This document shows positions 18,898-29,003 of a stretch of 64,000 bases of DNA, piece by piece. The position numbers and the translations under genes were made by a program. The notes under the pieces are model-generated. The model saw only the letters and a list, made by a program, of their open reading frames with translations. It did not search any database and was not told the origin of the DNA. Position 1 is the first letter of the stretch; the number at the start of each line of letters is the position of its first letter. Source of the DNA: Streptococcus australis (GTDB lineage: Bacteria > Bacillota > Bacilli > Lactobacillales > Streptococcaceae); assembly GCF_015553625.1 (NCBI RefSeq), contig NZ_JADNGY010000002.1, forward strand, positions 62,001 to 126,000, written 5' to 3'.

Positions 18898-19276
18898 CTC
18901 TTTCTCCCGTTACAAACATGGTAAAGGTCGCCTTACAGACATTGGCACCTTCCTGATTGGTAATATCGACATCGACAACTCGAGTCGTCCGCCCACTATG
19001 GACACACTCCCCGTGAATCGTTAGGACATCTCCTAGACGCCCTGCTTTCAAATAATTGATAGATGACTGCAAGGTCACACCATCTACTCCCTGTGAAATC
19101 ACGACCAAACCACTGATCTGGTCACACAAGGTAAAGAGATAGCCTCCGTGCGCGTTTCCATAATAATTAAGAGAGGATTCGACCACCTTGGTTGTCACCA
19201 CCACATGGCCATCTCTCATGGTTTCGATCTCGTAATTTTCAAATGCTGCAATGGCATCAAAGTGAAAATCCTTCAT
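18872..19276 (-). CDS. PaaI-type hotdog thioesterase
   Basis: 134 aa, one hotdog domain. The substrate-helix motif NYYGNAHGGYLFTLCDQISG with the conserved Asn/Gly/His-Gly/Asp fits the PaaI/YigI family of acyl-CoA thioesterases. The C-terminal strand TRVVDVDITNQEGANVCKATFTM is typical. It probably works as a tetramer in the cytoplasm. Confidence 0.9.
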   Translation of the reverse strand: MKDFHFDAIAAFENYEIETMRDGHVVVTTKVVESSLNYYGNAHGGYLFTLCDQISGLVVISQGVDGVTLQSSINYLKAGRLGDVLTIHGECVHSGRTTRVVDVDITNQEGANVCKATFTMFVTGERDESAKVRI

Positions 19277-19378
19277 ATATAATAAATCCCCCTAGATCAG
19301 GTATTCCTAAACCCTTCCATCATACTACTTTTTTCCACTTCTTACAAGAATAAGAAAAGAGCTGGTCTACCCAACTCC

Positions 19379-19846
19379 TTAATAGCGAAATTTTTCCCAA
19401 TCATCGTCTGTCCGTTTGCGATAATAGAACTCAGACAAGTCCGGGTCTTCCATCACTTCCAGCAGAGGAAGCATATCGTAGGACAAGTCCAACTGATCTA
19501 ATTGGTCCTTCTCAACCCAAGAAACTTCTCCTTCTTCAGACGACCTTAGCTGGCCTGTAAATTCTGTCGCTTTGTAGCAAAAGACGATATAGCGGGTTCC
19601 ATCATCTAACTGCCAGTTTTTAACAGCTGCCAAGTGGGGATGAAAGATAGTTAAGCCAGTTTCCTCTTCAATCTCACGGATGACGGACTCGACCAGACTC
19701 TCACCTTCTTCAATATGACCACCTGGAAAAGCATATCCTGACCAGTTATTCTTTTCAGGTGAGCGGTATTGAAGGACAACTTTTCCATTTTCAAGATCCT
19801 CAACCATACAAAGATTGCACAGTATAGTAGGCGTTGTACGTGACAT
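19379..19846 (-). CDS. NUDIX hydrolase (MutT/8-oxo-dGTPase-like)
   Basis: 155 aa. The Nudix box GGHIEEGESLVESVIREIEEE...GL matches Gx5Ex7REUxEExGU exactly. The preceding WSGYAFPGG and following WQLDDGTRYIVFCYKA segments match streptococcal MutX-type enzymes that remove oxidised nucleotides. Monocistronic. Confidence 0.9.
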   Translation of the reverse strand: MSRTTPTILCNLCMVEDLENGKVVLQYRSPEKNNWSGYAFPGGHIEEGESLVESVIREIEEETGLTIFHPHLAAVKNWQLDDGTRYIVFCYKATEFTGQLRSSEEGEVSWVEKDQLDQLDLSYDMLPLLEVMEDPDLSEFYYRKRTDDDWEKFRY

Positions 19847-19872
19847 AAATTTCCTTTCTAATATGTTGACAA

Positions 19873-20067
19873 TTAATCAATATACACTTTTTTCTGTATT
19901 TCTTTCTCCATCACAAAGGGATTTACCAGCTCATGGTATTCATCGAAGGCATCTAAAAGGGAGCCTCTCTGAAAGACAATTGTTTTCTCTTTTATACAAT
20001 ATTCCAAATCAATCGTTACCGAACCATGACCATCACCTTGTAATTGAAAACGAAAAGTGTACTTGTC
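19873..20067 (-). pseudogene. Orphan C-terminal coding fragment
   Basis: Sixty-four codons directly after the stop of the neighbouring membrane-protein gene, and in the same frame, read as a well-formed soluble segment (FRFQLQGDGHGSVTIDL, SLLDAFDEYHELVNPF) ending in TAA. No start codon or ribosome site fits. It is the tail of a deleted gene, or a C-terminal domain cut off from the upstream gene by a stop. Family not recognised. Confidence 0.5.
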
Positions 20068-20421
20068 TTAAATAATGATCAATAGAATATGAACACCCAA
20101 TCGTATCCAATGATCAACGAGAGGCGCATCCGGATCACTTTTTTTGCTATCTAAGTAAAGGCTAAAAGATAATAAAAGCAAAGCAAGAGCAATAACTATT
20201 TTAAGCGATAGCATCATACCGCCAATAGCCAGAGTCGCTAGAAATCCAAAAAATGGCAAAGGGCTAAATAAAAATGCCAAAAATCTGAAATAGAACATAA
20301 ACAAAGAGAGAATCAATAGGCCGTAAACAATAAAATAAGTAAAAATAGAAACCCTTTGACCTTCTCTTTTCATTTTTGAAATTGAAGAAATGACATAGAT
20401 TATATAGATAAATAGCAACAT
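20068..20421 (-). CDS. Small membrane protein of unknown function
   Basis: 117 aa with about three or four hydrophobic segments (N-terminal MLLFIYIIYVISSI, ~25-60, ~62-90 and the very C-terminus LLIII). No conserved motif is recognised. The reading frame continues past its stop as an apparent coding segment, so the protein could once have been longer. The ribosome site is weak. Confidence 0.55.
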   Translation of the reverse strand: MLLFIYIIYVISSISKMKREGQRVSIFTYFIVYGLLILSLFMFYFRFLAFLFSPLPFFGFLATLAIGGMMLSLKIVIALALLLLSFSLYLDSKKSDPDAPLVDHWIRLGVHILLIII

Positions 20422-20522
20422 ATTGGATCATCCCTATTTTTTATATTATATTGATAGTTTAACTAAATCCTATTCAAAACACAACTAAAGACACTAACTT
20501 ATAAGAAGAAACTGACTTTTCA

Positions 20523-21146
20523 TCAGAGTTTCTTCACTTCTACTGCTACCTTTTGGAGATGCTGTTCACGGACGCTAGCTGTATTAACATCCCGTCCAAC
20601 TTCCCCTAAAATACAGACACGCTTGGTTTTAATCCCACAATGGTTCAAGACAGCATTTTTCAAGACAGAAATGCCGTAACTATCAGGAATGTTGAGAGGG
20701 CCTGAAAAAATCTTGTACCACCAAGTAGGGGCCATGGAAGTCGCATAAATACTGGCTGTTTTCCCTTTGAGCAACTTCTTAAATTGTTTGCCTCTGAGGT
20801 AATTCCAGATAAAGCTGCCCTGATCATTGGCCGAGTAGGCAATCCCCGGTGTAAAGACCCGATCAATCCAACCTTTCAGGAGACTGGGCATACTACTCCA
20901 CCAGATGGGATAAACAAAGATCAGGTGATCCGCCCACTGGATCAATTCTTGGGAACGAAGGATAAAAGGATCTTCCTCCATCCGTTTTCGGTAACCATAA
21001 CGTAAAACAGGATCAAAATCCTCTTCATTAAGATTAATAGTTATAATCTCATGACGGCTTGTATCCAAATTGCTTACAATTGTCTGAAAAATCGCTTGGC
21101 AGTAACTTTCCTTATCAGGGTGCCCATGGATGACTAATATTTTCAT
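20523..21146 (-). CDS. NAD(P)H-dependent flavodoxin-fold oxidoreductase
   Basis: 207 aa. The start MKILVIHGHPDKESYCQAI is the phosphate/FMN-binding loop of the KefF/NQO1-like family, and FVYPIWWSSMPSLLKGWIDRVF is the second flavin loop. These enzymes reduce quinones or act as azoreductase-like flavoproteins. Full length, no visible defects. It stands alone with a clear ribosome site. Confidence 0.9.
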   Translation of the reverse strand: MKILVIHGHPDKESYCQAIFQTIVSNLDTSRHEIITINLNEEDFDPVLRYGYRKRMEEDPFILRSQELIQWADHLIFVYPIWWSSMPSLLKGWIDRVFTPGIAYSANDQGSFIWNYLRGKQFKKLLKGKTASIYATSMAPTWWYKIFSGPLNIPDSYGISVLKNAVLNHCGIKTKRVCILGEVGRDVNTASVREQHLQKVAVEVKKL

Positions 21147-21240
21147 TCGTATTCTCCTCCAACTCTTTTTTTCGTTCTATCTCTTTCACTCTTTATACTT
21201 GATTAATTGATAATGGCTCAAAGATTGATAGATACGTCCT

Positions 21241-21738
21241 TTAGGAATTTTTATTTGAAGAACACATCATCCGCAATTCCTTAACAGGTTTTCCAAGTTC
21301 AAGTATTTTTTCTTGGCCATCAAAAGTAAAACCCATTTTTTGATAGAAAGCAATGGCTCGCTTATTCTCTTTTAATACCCATAAATAAATTTCAGAGAAA
21401 TGATCAAGAGCACTCAGAACTTCCGTCATTAATTTCTGAGCAATACCTTTTCCGTAATAGTCTTTTAAAACATATAAGGCAATAATTTCACCAGCTTGAA
21501 CAGCCTCATCACGAAAGTTTCCATAACTGATAAAACCAACTACCTTCTTTCCATCCATCGCAATCAAGGTATTTTCTGGATAGTTTTGACTAAAGAAACG
21601 ACATCTATCTAATGTCATTGTCTCCTGAAATTCTGCAGGCAAAAGGTCGTCATAAGCCTCTCTCCACGTTTGCCAATGAACGAGGGACTTGCCTTCTATC
21701 TCTTCAGGAGTTTCCATTACTTTGATAGTGATGACCAT
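21241..21738 (-). CDS. GNAT-family N-acetyltransferase
   Basis: 165 aa. Motif A is LYVLKDYYGKGIAQKLMTEV, and ENKRAIAFYQKMGF is motif B. The WREAYDDLLP segment near residue 30 is typical of the RimI/spermidine-like acetyltransferases of Firmicutes. It overlaps the upstream second acetyltransferase by 35 bases; both probably come from one transcript. Confidence 0.88.
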   Translation of the reverse strand: MVITIKVMETPEEIEGKSLVHWQTWREAYDDLLPAEFQETMTLDRCRFFSQNYPENTLIAMDGKKVVGFISYGNFRDEAVQAGEIIALYVLKDYYGKGIAQKLMTEVLSALDHFSEIYLWVLKENKRAIAFYQKMGFTFDGQEKILELGKPVKELRMMCSSNKNS

Positions 21739-22267
21739 TTGTTTCCTCCCATTCTTCTCTCAAAATACCGTATTTAATACTATCATAATAAACACCTTGA
21801 TAATAACGAACTTTTGGAATATAAGCTTCTTTTTTCATTCTTAATTTTTCAGCCAATTTCATCATACCAAAATTTCCTGACCAAGTTGTTAAACCAAGAT
21901 GCTCCAACTCCAAGTAATCCTGAAATGTCCGATCTATCCACTGTAGCATAGCAGTTTTTCCAATTCCAGAGTTCCAAAACTTGTTATCATAAATACAAAT
22001 TCCCAATTCCATCCATCTTGTTTCTTTACATACCCAGTAGCGGGAAACAGTCCCAACTAGTTTATCATCAACAAAAATACCAAGTCGATTTGAGTTGTTT
22101 AGAGTGGATTCTGATTTTTTTAGTTTAAATTCTTGAAAATTAGGAAAATACTGATAATCGTCATAATAGGGAGCGTCATACTGCTTCCAAATTGGATTAG
22201 ATTGTGAATAAGCAATTTCCCACAAAGACACCAAATCTTCTTCTATTAGTTTTCTTAAATAGATCAT
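21704..22267 (-). CDS. GNAT-family N-acetyltransferase
   Basis: 187 aa. IYLRKLIEEDLVSLWEIAYS at the N-terminus and FWNSGIGKTAMLQWIDRTF as the acetyl-CoA motif fit the RimJ/streptothricin-type GNAT group. The sequence DAPYYDDYQYFPNFQEF is characteristic of a streptococcal subgroup of unknown substrate. Located ten bases downstream of uvrB and transcribed with it. Confidence 0.88.
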   Translation of the reverse strand: MIYLRKLIEEDLVSLWEIAYSQSNPIWKQYDAPYYDDYQYFPNFQEFKLKKSESTLNNSNRLGIFVDDKLVGTVSRYWVCKETRWMELGICIYDNKFWNSGIGKTAMLQWIDRTFQDYLELEHLGLTTWSGNFGMMKLAEKLRMKKEAYIPKVRYYQGVYYDSIKYGILREEWEETNGHHYQSNGNS

Positions 22268-22276
22268 ATTTATCCC

Positions 22277-24265
22277 TCAATCCAAGGCCTTGACTTCCAA
22301 CATCATATCACGGATTTGAGCTGCCAACTCGAAGTCAAGCACTTCGACGGCTTCTTGCATTTGTTTCTCTAGTTTCTTGACCAATTCTTTGCGTTCTTGT
22401 TTATTGAGGCTATTGATGTCAACTTCCTTGTCCTCTTCCTTAGCAACTGCCTTAGTTACAGCAATCAGGTCACGGATTTCTTTCTTAATGGTTTGTGGGA
22501 CGATGCCATGCTCTTCATTATAGGACATCTGAATCTGCCGACGACGAGCCGTTTCATCGATAGCTTTTTGCATGGATTGGGTCATTGTGTCCGCATACAT
22601 AATAACGTGTCCTTCACTATTACGGGCAGCACGACCAATGGTCTGGATCAGCCCCCGTTCATTACGGAGGAAGCCTTCCTTATCTGCATCGAGAATAGCA
22701 ACTAAGCTGACTTCCGGTACGTCAATCCCTTCACGAAGGAGGTTGATTCCGACCAAGACATCAAAGACTCCCAGACGCAAATCACGGATGATTTCTGTCC
22801 GCTCTAAGGTCTTAATGTCCGAGTGCATGTATTTGACCTTGACGCCCATTTCCTTAAAGTAGTCCGTCAAGTCTTCCGCCATCTTCTTGGTCAGGGTCGT
22901 GACAAAGGTCCGCTCTCCACGTTCCACACGCGCATTGATCTCACCCAATAGATCGTCCATTTGTCCCATGGTAGGACGTACTTCGACCTCAGGATCCAGA
23001 AGGCCGGTCGGACGAATGATCTGCTCGATGATGGTATCCGTTTGTTCCATCTCGTAGTCGCCTGGCGTCGCAGATACATAAACGATCTGGTGGACATGGC
23101 TTTCAAACTCCTCACGACGCAGAGGCCGGTTGTCCAAGGCAGACGGCAAACGGAAACCATAGTTGACCAACATCTCCTTGCGGGAGCGGTCTCCATTGTA
23201 CATGCCCTTGATTTGCCCCATGGTCATGTGGCTTTCGTCAATCATAATGAGGAAATCTTCTGGGAAAAAGTCAAGAAGGGTGTACGGTGGCTCTCCTTCA
23301 CTTCGTCCATCCATGTGGCGGGAATAGTTCTCCACGCCATTGGTGTAGCCCATCTCTCGCAACATTTCAATATCGTACTCGGTCCGTTGCTTTAGGCGTT
23401 GGGCTTCCAAGAGCTTGCCTTCTTTTTCAAAGACCTTTAACTGCTCTTCTAATTCAGCCTGAATCTTGGCAATGGCTACTTCCATATGGTCATCATTGGT
23501 CACAAAGTGAGTGGCTGGGAAAATCGCCAAATGGTCCACTTCACCAAGGACTTGACCAGTCAAAGCTTCAACCTCACGGATGCGATCAATCTCATCCCCA
23601 AAAAACTCAACCCGAAAGGCATGCTCATCCCGAGAGGCAGGGAAAATCTCTACTACATCCCCACGGACACGGAATTTCCCCCGTTGAAAGTCGATGTCGT
23701 TACGCTCAAACTGGATATCCACCAAGTCGTTGAGCAATTTATCACGAGAAATCTCCAGACCTGGACGCAGACTGACCACGCTATCCGCGTATTCCTTAGG
23801 CGAACCCAGACCATAGATACAGGAAACAGATGCGACGACAATGACGTCATTACGTTCTAAAAGAGCGGAGGTTGCTGAGTGACGAAGCTTGTCAATCTCA
23901 TCGTTGACCGAGCTATCTTTTTCGATGTAGGTATCGCTCGATGGCACATAGGCTTCTGGCTGGTAGTAATCGTAGTAAGAGACGAAATACTCGACCGCAT
24001 TTTCAGGGAAAAATTCCTTGAACTCCCCATAGAGCTGGCCCGCCAAGGTTTTATTGTGGGCGATAACCAGGGTCGGCTTATTAACCTGGGCAATGACCTG
24101 ACTCATGGTATAGGTCTTTCCCGTACCAGTTGCCCCCATCAGGATTTGGGCTTTCTCGCCCCCCTCGATATTATCCACCAACTGCTCGATGGCCTGCGGT
24201 TGATCCCCAGACGGTTGGTATTTGGAGACGAGTTTAAATTTGTTGTCTGTGATTCTATTAATCAT
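22277..24265 (-). CDS. uvrB: Excinuclease ABC subunit B
   Basis: 662 aa, full length. UvrB loads at lesions with UvrA and directs dual incision by UvrC. The Walker A motif is [11 protein letters not shown], the beta-hairpin region is [14 protein letters not shown], and the helicase motifs include IDESH, ATPGDYE and IGRAARN. The UVR domain that binds UvrC closes the protein ([14 protein letters not shown]). Confidence 0.98.
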   Translation of the reverse strand: MINRITDNKFKLVSKYQPSGDQPQAIEQLVDNIEGGEKAQILMGATGTGKTYTMSQVIAQVNKPTLVIAHNKTLAGQLYGEFKEFFPENAVEYFVSYYDYYQPEAYVPSSDTYIEKDSSVNDEIDKLRHSATSALLERNDVIVVASVSCIYGLGSPKEYADSVVSLRPGLEISRDKLLNDLVDIQFERNDIDFQRGKFRVRGDVVEIFPASRDEHAFRVEFFGDEIDRIREVEALTGQVLGEVDHLAIFPATHFVTNDDHMEVAIAKIQAELEEQLKVFEKEGKLLEAQRLKQRTEYDIEMLREMGYTNGVENYSRHMDGRSEGEPPYTLLDFFPEDFLIMIDESHMTMGQIKGMYNGDRSRKEMLVNYGFRLPSALDNRPLRREEFESHVHQIVYVSATPGDYEMEQTDTIIEQIIRPTGLLDPEVEVRPTMGQMDDLLGEINARVERGERTFVTTLTKKMAEDLTDYFKEMGVKVKYMHSDIKTLERTEIIRDLRLGVFDVLVGINLLREGIDVPEVSLVAILDADKEGFLRNERGLIQTIGRAARNSEGHVIMYADTMTQSMQKAIDETARRRQIQMSYNEEHGIVPQTIKKEIRDLIAVTKAVAKEEDKEVDINSLNKQERKELVKKLEKQMQEAVEVLDFELAAQIRDMMLEVKALD

Positions 24266-24345
24266 ACTTTCTTCCTTCGACTGTACTTCCTTTATTTTAC
24301 CATAATGAAGGATATTTCTCTGACTTTTGAGGAGAGGATCCTAGT

Positions 24346-24376
24346 AAAAACAAAGACAGGCTCTTGAGCCTGTCTT
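24346..24376 (-). terminator. Intrinsic terminator after the CPBP gene
   Basis: Perfect 11-bp stem AAGACAGGCTC (24353-24363) / GAGCCTGTCTT (24366-24376), with TTGTTTTT following on the minus strand. Confidence 0.8.
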
Positions 24377-24406
24377 CGTATTCATCATCATTTCCTATCA
24401 GCCATT

Positions 24407-25354
24407 TCACATTTGTTCATCAACAACTCTTTCTCTTCTTTCCCCTAAGCGATAAACAATCACTATGGATAATAGAAGAACCAGAGTTGTGATGATAGAT
24501 CCTTCTGCTCCAAATGCTCCTCCAGTCAGCCAGTCAGGGCCAGTTCCCATGGTAAAGCTAAAGATTGAGGCGTCTGCTCCCGTCCCACTAACTTGAAAAC
24601 CAAGGAGATTTCCCTGTACATAGTTCCAAGTCCCGTGTTGGGCGACCACTAGCCAGATACTATCTGTGTAGATAAGGAGCAGACCAGCTAGCACCCCATC
24701 AAGAACAATATTCACTACGGATAAGAAGGTCACTCCTGAATTTCCCAGATGGAGAAAGCCAAAGAGACTACTAGAAATCGCGATTGCTAAGGGAAGATTC
24801 GCTCTTGCGGCAATCCGAGTTAGGAGCCAACCCCGCGTTGCTACTTCTTCCGTTCCTCCTTGAAGAAGCCAAAATGGAAATAACCCTAGAATAAAGAGGA
24901 TGGGTTCTAAACTTAATTCATTTAGCTCAAAAGACCCGATTCCACTTACTTGGTAGACAAGGGCAATCACTCCCATTTGAAGAAGGGAAAGCAAAATCCC
25001 CCAGCCAAGATATTTAAGCCAGTTTCTTCTTACAAAACCTAAAGTCGATAAGGGATTCTTCTCAATGAACTTCACCCAAAAAATAAAGAGGATGAGAATA
25101 AATACGAAACTGAAGAGCTGATAATAGAGGATATAATGGTAGAAGAACTCTTGAACACTTGCGCCTCCATTTCCTGGTGAAAAGAGCTCTGTTAAAAACT
25201 CTATAACTAGAGAAAATGGTCCTACAAACTCACTCCCAAACCAAAGCCCACCTTCAACAAACAGGAAGGTTAAAAAGACATAGAATAGTGTAGAAATGAG
25301 TACTGGCCATGAGGTGTTAGTTTTTATATCTTGAATAATCAATCCTTTCTTCAT
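24407..25354 (-). CDS. CPBP-family intramembrane metalloprotease
   Basis: 315 aa from the ATG at 25352-25354, preceded by GGAGG at six bases; an earlier start at 25414 lacks a ribosome site. About eight hydrophobic segments. The Abi/CPBP motifs are present: EEVATRGWLL (EExxxR) and FGFLHLGNSG (FxxxH), plus a later His in VVAQHGTWNYVQG. In streptococci such proteins process prenylated or peptide substrates or give bacteriocin self-immunity. It diverges from the glutamine transporter operon. Confidence 0.88.
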   Translation of the reverse strand: MKKGLIIQDIKTNTSWPVLISTLFYVFLTFLFVEGGLWFGSEFVGPFSLVIEFLTELFSPGNGGASVQEFFYHYILYYQLFSFVFILILFIFWVKFIEKNPLSTLGFVRRNWLKYLGWGILLSLLQMGVIALVYQVSGIGSFELNELSLEPILFILGLFPFWLLQGGTEEVATRGWLLTRIAARANLPLAIAISSSLFGFLHLGNSGVTFLSVVNIVLDGVLAGLLLIYTDSIWLVVAQHGTWNYVQGNLLGFQVSGTGADASIFSFTMGTGPDWLTGGAFGAEGSIITTLVLLLSIVIVYRLGERRERVVDEQM

Positions 25355-25421
25355 CAGTAACCTCCATTTATCTAATAGGTCCATTGTAGCAAAGAAAATC
25401 CAGACCTGCAACATCCGTTCA

Positions 25422-25438
25422 TGTTAGATAACCTAACA
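25422..25438. promoter_or_regulatory. Candidate GlnR box
   Basis: TGTTAGATAACCTAACA matches the GlnR consensus TGTNAN7TNACA exactly and lies within a larger perfect inverted repeat CATGTTAG/CTAACATG (25420-25440). It is 17 bases upstream of the -35 of the glutamine transporter promoter. Confidence 0.75.
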
Positions 25439-25455
25439 TGAGTTGGCGGAAATTC

Positions 25456-25547
25456 TTGTTTTTAAGGTTGATTTATGATATAATAATTCTTGTAAAAAAT
25501 AAATGATGAAATTCATACTTGTTTTCAGTATGAATTCTTTATTTTTT
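25456..25547 (+). promoter_or_regulatory. glnPH promoter and leader hairpin with T run
   Basis: TTGTTT (25456-25461) and TATAAT (25479-25484) are separated by 17 bases. Thirty bases into the leader, AATTCATACT (25510-25519) pairs with AGTATGAATT (25527-25536), followed by CTTTATTTTTTT. This looks like a leader terminator, so expression may be attenuated; alternatively it stops minor upstream transcripts. Confidence 0.65.
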
Positions 25548-25616
25548 TAAACCCTCATAGGGTATTCCTTCCATTGCTCTTCACAAGACAATGGATTAGA
25601 TATAAAGGAGAACGAA

Positions 25617-27818
25617 ATGAAGAAAAAACTATTAGCCTATTTGCTTTTCTTATTTCCACTATTCGCCTTTGCAAGTCAAGCACAGGCTGAAACTGTTAAA
25701 GTCGTTTTCGATACGGCATATGCGCCCTTCGAATTCAAAGACTCAGACCAAGTATACAAAGGAATTGATGTTGAAATCTTGGATAAGGTCGCTGAAATCA
25801 ACGGTTGGACCTTAGAAAAGTCTTTCCCAGGCTTTGACGCGGCCGTCAACATGGTCCAATCTGGTCAAGCCGATGCCATTATGGCAGGGATGACCAAGAC
25901 CAAAGAACGTGAACAAGTCTTTACTATGTCCGATACCTACTATGATACAAAAGTCGTGATCGCAACCAAGAAAACTAACAAGATCACTTCCTATGACCAG
26001 CTCAAAGGAAAAACGGTTGGAGTCAAAAATGGAACTGCTGCCCAACGCTTCCTTCAGAAGAACAAGGACAAGTACGGTTATCAGATAAAAACTTTTGATA
26101 CAGGAGATCTCATGTACAACAGTTTATCTACAGGTGCTGTAGATGCTGTGATGGATGACCAACCCATTATCGAATACGCGATTAAGCAAGGACAAGACCT
26201 TTCTATTAATATGGAAGGAGAAGCTGTCGGAAGCTTTGCCTTTGGGGTCAAGAAAGATGGTTCCCATGAAAATCTCATTAAGCAATTCAATACAGCTCTT
26301 GCTCAAATGAAGAAAGATGGTACGCTGGATCAGATTATTGAAAAATGGACTGGTAGCAGCCAATCATCGTCAGCAACCACCACCGCAAGTACTTCTGCTG
26401 TTCCAGAAACGAGCACAAAAGCAGGACAAAAGGCGACTCCTAAGAAGAAAACTTACAAAATTTCTAGTGATACCTCTTTTGCTCCCTTCGTTTTCCAAAA
26501 TGATCAAAGCAAATACACTGGGATTGATATGGAATTGATTAAGGCAATCGCTAAAGACCAAGGCTTTACTCTAGAAATCAGCAACCCTGGTTTTGATGCC
26601 GCCATCAGTGATGTTCAGAATGGTAATGCTGATGGTATGATTGCAGGGATGACCGTTACAGATGCACGTAAGGCGACTTTCGACTTCTCAGATCCTTACT
26701 ACACAACGAATTCGATCCTTGCAGTTCAAGAAAGTAGTACCATTTCTTCCTACGAAGATCTAAAAGGCAAAACAGTTGGTGTCAAAAATGGTACGGCTTC
26801 TCAAACCTTCCTCGAGGAAAACAAGAGCAAGTATGGCTACAAAATCAAAACCTTCTCAGATGGTGCCTCTATGTATGACAGCTTGAACTCTGGTTCTGTA
26901 GCTGCCATCATGGATGACGAACCGGTTATTAAATACGCCATTAAACAAGGACGTAAATTTAAAACGCCTATCGAAGGAACTCCAAGTGGGCAAATTGCCT
27001 TTGCCGTTCAAAAAGGTTCCAACTCTGAATTAATTGAGATGTTTAACAACGGCTTGGCCAACTTAAAAGAAAGTGGCGAATACCAAAAAATCTTGGATAA
27101 GTACCTTTCAAGTGATAGTGAAGAAAACACAGAATCTACTTCAGTAGATGAAACGACTATCTGGGGCTTGCTCCAAAACAACTACAAACAATTGTTAAGT
27201 GGACTTGGTGTCACTATTGCACTAGCACTTCTTTCATTTGCGATTGCTATGGTGATCGGGATCATCTTTGGAATGTTCAGTGTCAGTCCTTATAAATGGC
27301 TTCGTTGGACTGCTGAGATTTTCGTCGATGTCATCCGTGGTATCCCACTGATGATTCTTGCTGCCTTCATCTTCTGGGGAATTCCTAATTTAATCGAGTC
27401 CATGACGGGCCACCAATCCCCAATCAATGACTTCCTTGCAGGTACGATTGCTCTCTCACTCAATGCTGCTGCTTATATTGCCGAGATTGTTCGTGGAGGG
27501 ATTCAAGCGGTACCTGCTGGTCAGATGGAAGCTAGTCGAAGCCTCGGGATTTCTTATAGCAAGACCATGCGCAAGATTATCTTGCCTCAAGCAACTAAAC
27601 TGATGCTTCCAAACTTCGTCAACCAATTTGTCATTGCACTGAAAGATACGACGATCGTGTCAGCGATCGGTTTGGTCGAGCTCTTCCAGACTGGTAAGAT
27701 TATCATCGCTCGAAACTATCAAAGTTTCAAGATGTACGCAATCCTTGCTGTCTTTTACCTCGTCATCATTACTTTATTGACACGCTTTGCAAAACAATTA
27801 GAAAAGAGGGCTAACTAA
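25617..27818 (+). CDS. Glutamine/polar amino-acid ABC transporter: two substrate-binding domains fused to permease
   Basis: 733 aa. A signal peptide (cleavage near QAQAETVK) leads to two tandem SBP_bac_3 domains (about residues 26-245 and 276-500) that repeat the same motifs: [19 protein letters not shown] and [19 protein letters not shown], then [11 protein letters not shown] twice. The linker is Ser/Thr-rich. The permease (about 520-733) has the EAA loop [20 protein letters not shown]. GlnPH fusions of this type import glutamine, glutamate or asparagine. The stop overlaps the ATPase start. Confidence 0.95.
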   Translation: MKKKLLAYLLFLFPLFAFASQAQAETVKVVFDTAYAPFEFKDSDQVYKGIDVEILDKVAEINGWTLEKSFPGFDAAVNMVQSGQADAIMAGMTKTKEREQVFTMSDTYYDTKVVIATKKTNKITSYDQLKGKTVGVKNGTAAQRFLQKNKDKYGYQIKTFDTGDLMYNSLSTGAVDAVMDDQPIIEYAIKQGQDLSINMEGEAVGSFAFGVKKDGSHENLIKQFNTALAQMKKDGTLDQIIEKWTGSSQSSSATTTASTSAVPETSTKAGQKATPKKKTYKISSDTSFAPFVFQNDQSKYTGIDMELIKAIAKDQGFTLEISNPGFDAAISDVQNGNADGMIAGMTVTDARKATFDFSDPYYTTNSILAVQESSTISSYEDLKGKTVGVKNGTASQTFLEENKSKYGYKIKTFSDGASMYDSLNSGSVAAIMDDEPVIKYAIKQGRKFKTPIEGTPSGQIAFAVQKGSNSELIEMFNNGLANLKESGEYQKILDKYLSSDSEENTESTSVDETTIWGLLQNNYKQLLSGLGVTIALALLSFAIAMVIGIIFGMFSVSPYKWLRWTAEIFVDVIRGIPLMILAAFIFWGIPNLIESMTGHQSPINDFLAGTIALSLNAAAYIAEIVRGGIQAVPAGQMEASRSLGISYSKTMRKIILPQATKLMLPNFVNQFVIALKDTTIVSAIGLVELFQTGKIIIARNYQSFKMYAILAVFYLVIITLLTRFAKQLEKRAN

Positions 27819-28558
27819 TGGCTAAATTAAAAATTGATGTCCATGACCTCCATAAATATTACGGTGAAAATGAGGTCCTAAAAGGCATCTCAACAAAATT
27901 CTACGAAGGAGATGTAGTTTGTATTATCGGTCCATCTGGTTCTGGTAAGTCAACCTTCCTACGCAGTCTTAACCTTCTTGAAGAAGTAACTAAAGGACAA
28001 ATTACTGTGAACGGTTATGACCTGACTGATCCTAAAACCAACATTGATATCGTTCGTGAAAATGTCGGGATGGTTTTCCAGCATTTCAACCTCTTCCCTC
28101 ATATGAGTGTTATTGAAAACATCATGTTTGCTCCTTTGGAGCACAAACGGATGAGTCGTGAAGAAGCTAGAGAACTAGCAATGGAACTCTTGGAAAAGGT
28201 TGGACTGGCTGACAAAGCTGACGTCAGTCCTGATAGTCTATCAGGTGGTCAGAAACAGAGGGTGGCCATTGCGCGTGGTTTAGCAATGAAACCAGATGTC
28301 ATGCTTTTTGACGAACCGACTTCTGCTCTTGACCCTGAGATGGTCGGAGATGTACTGAACGTTATGAAAGACTTGGCTAAGCAAGGGATGACCATGATTA
28401 TCGTCACCCACGAAATGGGATTTGCCCGCCAAGTGGCCAATCGTGTCATCTTTACAGCTGATGGGGAATTCCTCGAAGACGGTAAACCAGACCAAATCTT
28501 TGATAACCCACAACACCCACGATTGAAAGAATTCCTGGATAAAGTGTTAAACGTTTAA
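27818..28558 (+). CDS. glnQ: Amino-acid ABC transporter ATPase (GlnQ-type)
   Basis: 246 aa, ABC-ATPase of the polar amino-acid family. Walker [15 protein letters not shown]-loop [11 protein letters not shown], signature [15 protein letters not shown], Walker [15 protein letters not shown] and switch His VTHEMGFA are all canonical. It overlaps the permease fusion gene by one base (TAATG) and completes the importer. Confidence 0.97.
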   Translation: MAKLKIDVHDLHKYYGENEVLKGISTKFYEGDVVCIIGPSGSGKSTFLRSLNLLEEVTKGQITVNGYDLTDPKTNIDIVRENVGMVFQHFNLFPHMSVIENIMFAPLEHKRMSREEARELAMELLEKVGLADKADVSPDSLSGGQKQRVAIARGLAMKPDVMLFDEPTSALDPEMVGDVLNVMKDLAKQGMTMIIVTHEMGFARQVANRVIFTADGEFLEDGKPDQIFDNPQHPRLKEFLDKVLNV

Positions 28559-28648
28559 AAAAATACAAAGTCCCATGTGGCTATAGTCTGAATTCATTAT
28601 TGCTTCTTTCAGTATTCCTGAAGAAACTAATAATGATGTCGGATATCC

Positions 28649-28836
28649 GAAACTTTCCGCTGTGATTAAAGTTCTTGAAATGAGATCATTTCAAGAACTC
28701 GGGAGTATTGAGAGTAAAACAGTTTGGGAAACTGTTTTAGCCCGAGCCTAGAAATTAAAGAGCGAAGGGGCTCAAAACTAAGTCATGGAACTTCTTTGAA
28801 GTTCGCTGACGTCCGTACTCACCTTAGGAAAGTTTC
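28649..28836 (+). repeat. GAAACTTTCC repeat family, copy 1
   Basis: 188 bp bounded by perfect 10-bp inverted ends GAAACTTTCC / GGAAAGTTTC. Internal stems: AGTTCTTGAAATGA/TCATTTCAAGAACT (28670-28699), AAACAGTTT/AAACTGTTT, and GAACTTC/GAAGTTC near the 3' end. Related copies lie at 57115-57252 and, inverted, at 63473-63774. Confidence 0.85.
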
Positions 28837-28860
28837 TAGGAATACATTTTCTGCAATTTA

Positions 28861-28888
28861 AAACTGGAGTTAAAGCTCCAGTTTTTTC
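28861..28888 (+). terminator. Intrinsic terminator
   Basis: AACTGGAG (28862-28869) pairs with CTCCAGTT (28876-28883), followed by TTTTT. It follows the repeat copy and probably ends the glutamine transporter transcript. Confidence 0.75.
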
Positions 28889-29003
28889 TTCTTCAAAATA
28901 TAAAAAATATTAAGAAATTTCATTTAAATAACTTGCTAAATGAAGCAAAAAACTATACCATAGTAGAGTGTCTTTTGACCAAATATGTGACTGAAGGATG
29001 ATT

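Noticed and set aside
22397-23860. Several long plus-strand frames antisense to uvrB
   Set aside because: They are shadows of the highly conserved uvrB gene, with no ribosome sites and no recognisable domains.
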